64,000 nucleotides of DNA from Streptomyces sp. G-G2. GTDB taxonomy: Bacteria; Actinomycetota; Actinomycetes; Streptomycetales; Streptomycetaceae. Shown piece after piece: positions 60,071 to 64,000 of the stretch (positions are counted from its first letter, which is position 1; the number at the start of each line of letters is the position of its first letter). The stretch spans positions 1 to 64,000 of the forward strand of contig NZ_JASISO010000047.1 of NCBI RefSeq assembly GCF_030063135.1. Direction: 5' to 3'. The notes under the pieces were generated by a model, which worked only from the letters and a program-made list of their open reading frames with translations, was not told the origin of the DNA and searched no databases. Both the position numbers and the translations under genes were made by a program.

Positions 60071-60655
60071 ATGAGCAACGACAACACCGCAGCGCGGGCC
60101 CTGCTCCGCGACAAGCTCCTCGACGGCCTGCGACGCGCGGAGCGCACCCTGTTCACCCGTCCCGCGCCGAAATCCGCGCACGCTCGGATGAAATTCCTTC
60201 GCACGCGCGAGGGCACTTCGAAGTCCCTGGCGGAGCGCCTGGGCGTCTCCCGCAAGACGGTGGACCGCTACCTCTCCGGAGCCACGAAGAAGCCGCAGAA
60301 GCGCCTCCAGGCCGCCCTGGAGCAGGAGACCGAAGCGGAGTGGCAACCGCAGGTCAAAGCGCAGGCAAGGCAGCGCGCGGCCACCTCGGCGGGGCTCGTC
60401 ATCTCCACCACCGCCTACTTCGGGTTCGGCTCGGAAGGCTCTGACGCAGGCCGGATGCGGGACATCCAGGTCGCCGTATCGCCCTCCCACGCCGCCGCGA
60501 TCCTCGCCGCCAGGGACACCGGCGCGACGGACAGCGAGCTGCACGACCTCGTCGCTGAGGCCATAGCGGACGCCTATTTCCGCGTCGAAGGCGGCGGACG
60601 CGCGGGCCTGAAAGTACGAATCGAGGCAGTCGAGCGGTTGGATATCGCGTTTTAG
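60071..60655 (+). CDS. Second terminal-protein (Tpg)-like protein
   Basis: A 194-residue paralogue of the Tpg at 55.5 kb. It keeps LFTRPAPKSAHARMKFL, an HTH of the same type (LGVSRKTVDRYLSGATKKP), EWQPQVKAQARQRAA and the end YFRVEGGGRAGLKVRIE. In the region of the priming threonine, however, Tpg has DDNTTDEARL whereas this protein has GSEGSDAGRM, two residues shorter with serine but no threonine. There is no adjacent tap. It could serve the other telomere, act as a DNA-binding regulator or be a non-priming variant. Confidence 0.85.
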   Translation: MSNDNTAARALLRDKLLDGLRRAERTLFTRPAPKSAHARMKFLRTREGTSKSLAERLGVSRKTVDRYLSGATKKPQKRLQAALEQETEAEWQPQVKAQARQRAATSAGLVISTTAYFGFGSEGSDAGRMRDIQVAVSPSHAAAILAARDTGATDSELHDLVAEAIADAYFRVEGGGRAGLKVRIEAVERLDIAF

Positions 60656-60759
60656 CCACGAGGAATTCACCCCTGCTATAAACCTGGAATGACAGCCCGC
60701 CGTCGTGTACTCGGGCGGCGGGCTCCCTTTTCGTTTCCGTGGTGAAAGCGAGATCCCTG

Positions 60760-61527
60760 ATGAGCACGACCGATGGCTGGCGGCGGCGCCGCGTCCCCGA
60801 CGCCCGCGCCCAGGGCCCGCGCACGCCGATCGACCCGGCGAAGATCGGCCGGTCCTCGGTCCGGCGCCGCGCCCGGGGCATGACGCACGGCGAGGCCGTC
60901 CAGGCGCTCGCCGATGCCGAGCTGGACGCGCACCTGGACCGCCGGTACGAAGAGGCGGCCGACCACAGCAGCCGCCGCGCGGCCGAGCTCGCCGAGTGGC
61001 GGCGCATCGGGCAGCTCCTCGCGGTGACCGGCGGCCCGTACGACCCAGAGGACGACGTCGTCGTCCAGGAGGAGCTCGCCGCCGAAGCCGCGGCCGCCGA
61101 AGCCCGGGAGGCCGAGCAGCGGGCGGCGGCCCGAGTCGCCGCCCGCGCCGATCAGCTCCAGGCGCTGCGAGAGCGGGGCACCCTCGAGCAGACCGAACCC
61201 CGGGAAGGCGACGAGGCCGCCCGCGACGAGCTCACCCGCCGCGCCGGGTCGTACGTACAGCTGGACATCGATGCCTGGCTCGCCCGCGCCCTCGCCGCCC
61301 ACCGCGGCCACTACGCCAACCCGGCCGCCCGCGAAGCCGCCGCCAGCCTGTTGCACCCGCCGGTCCTCGCCCACGCCGCACTGCTTGCCGCCCTCGCCGA
61401 ACTCGTTCCCGGCGCCGACGTCGACCAGCTGCCGTTCGCGGCCCGGCTCGCCGCCGCCGACTCCGAGGCCGTCGGCGAGCTCGCCGCGTTCCTCACCCGC
61501 GCGCTCACCGCGGGGAGCCCGGCATGA
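60760..61527 (+). CDS. Hypothetical coiled-coil protein
   Basis: A 255-residue protein, basic at the start (RRRRVPDARAQGPRTP) and then an Ala/Glu/Arg-rich helical region ending in a compact helical domain (AHAALLAALAELVPGADVDQ). ATG 60760 is the likely start. It overlaps the next gene (ATGA). No family recognised. Confidence 0.65.
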   Translation: MSTTDGWRRRRVPDARAQGPRTPIDPAKIGRSSVRRRARGMTHGEAVQALADAELDAHLDRRYEEAADHSSRRAAELAEWRRIGQLLAVTGGPYDPEDDVVVQEELAAEAAAAEAREAEQRAAARVAARADQLQALRERGTLEQTEPREGDEAARDELTRRAGSYVQLDIDAWLARALAAHRGHYANPAAREAAASLLHPPVLAHAALLAALAELVPGADVDQLPFAARLAAADSEAVGELAAFLTRALTAGSPA

Positions 61528-61784
61528 ACCACGACCAGGAGGTCGTCGCCGTCTGGGAGGAGCACAGCGACATCGGCCACCACTACGAGGAACTGCGCGC
61601 TGATGGGACGGTCGACGCCTGGACGGAGCCTCCCTTCGGCGAGACCCGGTACCCCGGCGAGGACGACCCCGACCACAATCCGATCTGCTCCTGCCCCAGG
61701 CAGTGGCCGCTCGCCTTCTGCCTGGAGTGCGCCGGCTGCGACATCTGCGGGCAGTGCCCGTGCAGCCGCCCGCGCCTGCTGTGA
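61524..61784 (+). CDS. Small cysteine-rich protein
   Basis: An 86-residue acidic protein whose last 35 residues contain nine cysteines (NPICSCPRQ, FCLECAGCDICGQCPCSRP), a probable zinc or metal cluster. It is coupled to the coiled-coil gene. Function unknown. Confidence 0.65.
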   Translation: MNHDQEVVAVWEEHSDIGHHYEELRADGTVDAWTEPPFGETRYPGEDDPDHNPICSCPRQWPLAFCLECAGCDICGQCPCSRPRLL

Positions 61785-61946
61785 GTCACCCGGAGCGACA
61801 ACAACACCCCTCACAGCCTGCCGCGCACCAGGCTGTGAGGTCACGGCAAAGTGCCCTCGTATGTCCTATTGGCCTATGTGGTGGCAGCCTGTTTTCCCAG
61901 GCGGCCAGGATCGTGAGGGTGTTGTGAGCCGGGGTGTGTGGGCACC

Positions 61947-62123
61947 TGTCACGCTCACCCAGCGTCATATTCGGGGTGTCACGCTGACTGTCACGCTCGC
62001 CGCGCTCCTGGGCACAGCCGAATACCTTATGTCTGGATTGGGTATTTTCTAGAGGCCGTGAGGGCCCTCAGAGCCGTTTCCGGGGCTCGGAAAATTTCAG
62101 CGTGACAGCGTGACAGCGTGACA
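61947..62123. repeat. Inverted arrays of TGTCACGCT around an AT-rich core
   Basis: TGTCACGCT at 61947-61955, 61977-61985 and 61989-61997; the complement AGCGTGACA at 62099-62107, 62107-62115 and 62115-62123 (an 8-bp tandem). The stretch between, about 62020-62052, is AT-rich (AATACCTTATG, GGTATTTTCTAG). Confidence 0.8.
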
Positions 62124-62153
62124 CCTCACCTGCTGCACTCTCCCGGCGATCAC

Positions 62154-62461
62154 TGACCTGTGCCATCGAAGATGGGACGTGTGCCACTGAAGTTGGACCG
62201 AATGCAGTTCGTGACAACGAAGACGGACCGCCGCAGGTCAGGGTGGGTGCGCCGGGGCCGCGAGAGATCATGGGCGGTGCGGTGCGAGGTCTCATTGATG
62301 AGGACGATCCAGCGGTCATTCCGGGACCGACTGAGCGCCGGGCCACCGCTGCGAGGGAGGTTCCGGCAGCGCACTGACCTGGGGCGGTCCATCTTCGCTG
62401 TCACAAACGCACGTTGGCTCAACTTCAGTGGCACACGACCCAACTTCGCTGGCACAGGTCA
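62154..62461. mobile_element. 308-bp MITE with 5-bp target duplication
   Basis: Ends are inverted repeats of about 45 bp starting TGACCTGTGCCA with a few mismatches. ATCAC flanks both sides (62149-62153 and 62462-62466) as a target-site duplication. Each end carries three related boxes (GTGCCATCGAAGATGG, GTGCCACTGAAGTTGG, GTGACAACGAAGACGG in the left end), the multi-box end structure seen in IS21-type elements. There is no transposase gene, so it must move by one supplied elsewhere. Confidence 0.85.
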
Positions 62462-62528
62462 ATCACACTCCGTCCCCAGCCCGGCCGGAGCCGGCGCACG
62501 CCTGGCGGCGGGGGAGCACCCTGGAGGT

Positions 62529-62945
62529 GTGCATACGAAGGACGTCGGGGTCGGCCAGACCTACCGCTGCGAGGTGCCGCACTCGCTGCCGCTCCGCCGG
62601 TACCGGCCGGAGACGATGGGCGACTCGTGGTGGGCCCTGAGCTGGCTGCGCGGTACTCACTTCCCGCTGACGGTCGTGGACATCGACCCGCAGACGCGGA
62701 CCGTGGAGGGACTGCGGGTGGCTTCCTCCACCCGCGTCACGGTCGACCTCACCGACGACCAGGTCCAGGCCGTCGGCCTGCCGCCCGGCCGCGGCTACCA
62801 GGTCGCGGGCATGCTCCTCGACGTCGAAGGCGAGCCGGTGGAGCTCCCCCGAGCCGTCTCCCTCACCGTCCCGATCCGCTGGCTGCACCCGACCGACACG
62901 CCGGCCTCCTCCGGTCACCATGACGCCTCCGTCCGCAGCGGCTGA
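62529..62945 (+). CDS. Hypothetical protein
   Basis: A 138-residue beta-rich protein (FPLTVVDIDPQTRTVEGLRV, RGYQVAGMLLDVEGEPVELP) without a recognised family. GTG 62529 follows GGGGGAG. The frame upstream runs through the MITE and is not coding. Confidence 0.6.
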   Translation: MHTKDVGVGQTYRCEVPHSLPLRRYRPETMGDSWWALSWLRGTHFPLTVVDIDPQTRTVEGLRVASSTRVTVDLTDDQVQAVGLPPGRGYQVAGMLLDVEGEPVELPRAVSLTVPIRWLHPTDTPASSGHHDASVRSG

Positions 62946-62971
62946 ACTGCCGGCGCCGAAGCTCTCCCACC

Positions 62972-62999
62972 CCTCCTCTACTCGCAGTAGAGTCGGAGG
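62972..62999. promoter_or_regulatory. Dyad overlapping the antitoxin promoter
   Basis: CTCTACT-cgc-AGTAGAG at 62976-62992, extended by CCTCC and GGAGG outside, directly before ATG 63000. Typical for autoregulation by a ribbon-helix-helix antitoxin. Confidence 0.65.
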
Positions 63000-63266
63000 A
63001 TGGCAGACGAAACGAGCATTAAGGTCAGCGCCGCAACACGTGACCGCCTGGCCCTGCTGGCAGCCGAGAACAACACCACGATCCGCAACCTGGTCGAGGC
63101 ACTCGCCGAGAGCCGGCCCACCCAGTCCGAGTTCGAGGAGCGCGCCGCCCAAGCCCGCGCCGAGCTCGCCTCCATCCTGGGCACCGTGCCCAGCGCAGAG
63201 GCCGAGGCGAAGGCCCGCGGCCTCCTGGAGCGCCTGGGCGCCAGCCAGGACTCGGCGGCCGCGTAG
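63000..63266 (+). CDS. Ribbon-helix-helix antitoxin-like protein
   Basis: An 88-residue protein. SIKVSAATRDRLALLAAENN followed by TTIRNLVEALAES is a ribbon-helix-helix DNA-binding unit; the C-terminal half is a charged helix that could wrap the toxin. ATG 63000 has GGAGG immediately upstream. It is coupled to the next gene (TAGTG). Confidence 0.75.
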   Translation: MADETSIKVSAATRDRLALLAAENNTTIRNLVEALAESRPTQSEFEERAAQARAELASILGTVPSAEAEAKARGLLERLGASQDSAAA

Positions 63267-63664
63267 TGGCGGCCATCGCCGTCGTCCTGGACCACACGGC
63301 CGCCACCGCCCTGCACGACCCCAAGGACCCGTTCAACGAGGCCGTCGCGGCCTTCTACGTCCAAGCCTCCGGCGGACTCGGCACGCTCTACGCCCCGGTG
63401 CTCTCGCTCACCGCCGGCGACACCGAGCGGCCCGGCCTGCTGGCCTACATCCACGGACTCCGGTTCATCGAGATCGAACCGTTCGACACCGCGGCCGCGC
63501 TCGCCGCCACCGAACTGCTGCACGCCGGCCACTCCTGGGCGGCCGTGCACGCCATCCACGCTGCCCGGCCGAGCGCGAACTTCCCAGCCGGCCGCTACCT
63601 GCTGACCCTGACCCCCGAGGCGTACGAGAACACCGGCATCCAGGCCGTCCACCCCGGCCAGTAA
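63266..63664 (+). CDS. PIN-like toxin candidate
   Basis: A 132-residue protein whose order of elements (VVLDHTAATAL, FDTAAALAATELLHAG, WAAVHAIHAARP, RYLLTLTPEAY) follows VapC-type PIN nucleases. Only the first Asp is clearly kept: the second-site Asp of the DAxxAA motif is replaced by Ala-Val-His and the T-x-D near the end reads LTP. It may be a divergent or inactive toxin. The preceding gene encodes an RHH protein, so the pair looks like a toxin-antitoxin module. Confidence 0.6.
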   Translation: MAAIAVVLDHTAATALHDPKDPFNEAVAAFYVQASGGLGTLYAPVLSLTAGDTERPGLLAYIHGLRFIEIEPFDTAAALAATELLHAGHSWAAVHAIHAARPSANFPAGRYLLTLTPEAYENTGIQAVHPGQ

Positions 63665-63677
63665 CACGACGTCGCCG

Positions 63678-63714
63678 AGCAGGGCCCCGATCGCCCTCTG
63701 ATCGGGGCCCTGCT
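63678..63714 (+). terminator. Terminator of the toxin-antitoxin-like pair
   Basis: Perfect 14-bp arms AGCAGGGCCCCGAT with a 9-nt loop, 14 bases after the stop. Confidence 0.8.
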
Positions 63715-64000
63715 GTGTCTGCTGCACGGTGCAGCAGAGCCGGGGGTGAGGGGCAGGGGGCGGTGCTGCTCGGGAAGCCGGAGAGCGATGACACTGCACG
63801 GCCGGTCCAGGTGGGACAGGGTGCTGCTCGGGTGGCAGGTGGTGCTGCAGAAGGCAGCAGGACGTGTAGCAAGCGGTCGTTTGATTGCTGCATTCTCGCC
63901 CGCGTGACCTGCGCGTTTCCCGCCAGCGGGAAGCGTGTGCACGGATCTGACATACGCGTCCTGTGCAGCGACCGGGCGCCACCGGGCACCTTTCCCCAGT
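63715..64000. other. Gene-free end of the window with small hairpins
   Basis: A hairpin at 63718-63738 (TCTGCTGC and complement), repeated GGTGCTGC words and a dyad at 63913-63934 (CGTTTCCCG with CGGGAAGCG). No gene is seen before the window ends. Confidence 0.5.

Larger units (their letters stand above)
61785..62528. other. 740-base gene-free region with inverted arrays and a MITE
   Basis: Holds the TGTCACGCT arrays and the 308-bp MITE described separately. No coding potential is seen. Confidence 0.7.

Noticed and set aside
62160..62528. Coding extension of the 62.5-kb gene through the MITE
   Set aside because: The frame is formed by the MITE inverted repeats; a proper GTG with ribosome site occurs after the element.

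Overview
This window looks like one end of a linear plasmid (or plasmid-like linear replicon) of Streptomyces or a close relative. The DNA is very GC-rich, genes overlap in ATGA/GTGA fashion, and the gene families are actinomycete ones: two Wbl proteins, an Lsr2-type DNA-binding tail, a GntR/UTRA regulator, a DUF2637 protein and an RRQRL zinc protein. Linearity is supported from two sides. Bases 1-400 are a telomere-like palindrome of about 140-bp arms, and a telomere-associated protein gene (tap) with a terminal protein gene (tpg) lies at 53.2-56.0 kb, with a second tpg-like gene at 60.1 kb.

Layout. 0-10 kb: terminal palindrome, a TtrA-like helicase, small unknown genes, several repeat blocks and a replication-relaxation family gene. 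10-13.4 kb: a repeat-dense non-coding block beside a MobF relaxase that lacks the helicase half. 13.7-19 kb: a dapF paralogue operon divergent from a GntR regulator, a membrane protein, a desaturase-like protein and an acetyltransferase. 19-21.2 kb: parAB with three identical 18-bp palindromes as candidate parS sites. 21.2-41.4 kb: about 30 genes, nearly all on the minus strand and mostly overlapping, forming a transfer/regulation cluster. It holds an FtsK/SpoIIIE (TraB-type) DNA translocase, small membrane and coiled-coil partners, a DUF2637 (SpdB-like) protein, two Wbl proteins, an Lsr2-tailed protein, a GGDEF protein, a Pycsar-effector-like membrane protein and many small unknown proteins. 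41.6-47 kb: XRE regulators, P-loop kinases, a dehydrogenase and a HAD phosphatase. 47.8-50.5 kb: a probable replication initiator and a DciA-like helicase-loader homologue. 50.5-64 kb: tap, tpg, an Mrr-like membrane nuclease, the second tpg-like gene, a 308-bp MITE with target duplication and a toxin-antitoxin-like pair.

How it fits together (inference): Rep and the DciA-like protein would start replication from an internal origin. Tap and Tpg would finish the linear ends. ParAB and parS would segregate the replicon. The translocase cluster, perhaps with the relaxase, would spread it. The Wbl, Lsr2, GGDEF and GntR proteins would tie transfer to host development. Repeat arrays at 5.9-6.2, 7.9-8.0, 11.0-11.4, 35.4, 52.8-53.2 and 61.9-62.1 kb are the candidate cis sites (origin, transfer locus, operators). 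I saw no rRNA, tRNA, CRISPR array, antibiotic resistance gene or complete insertion sequence.
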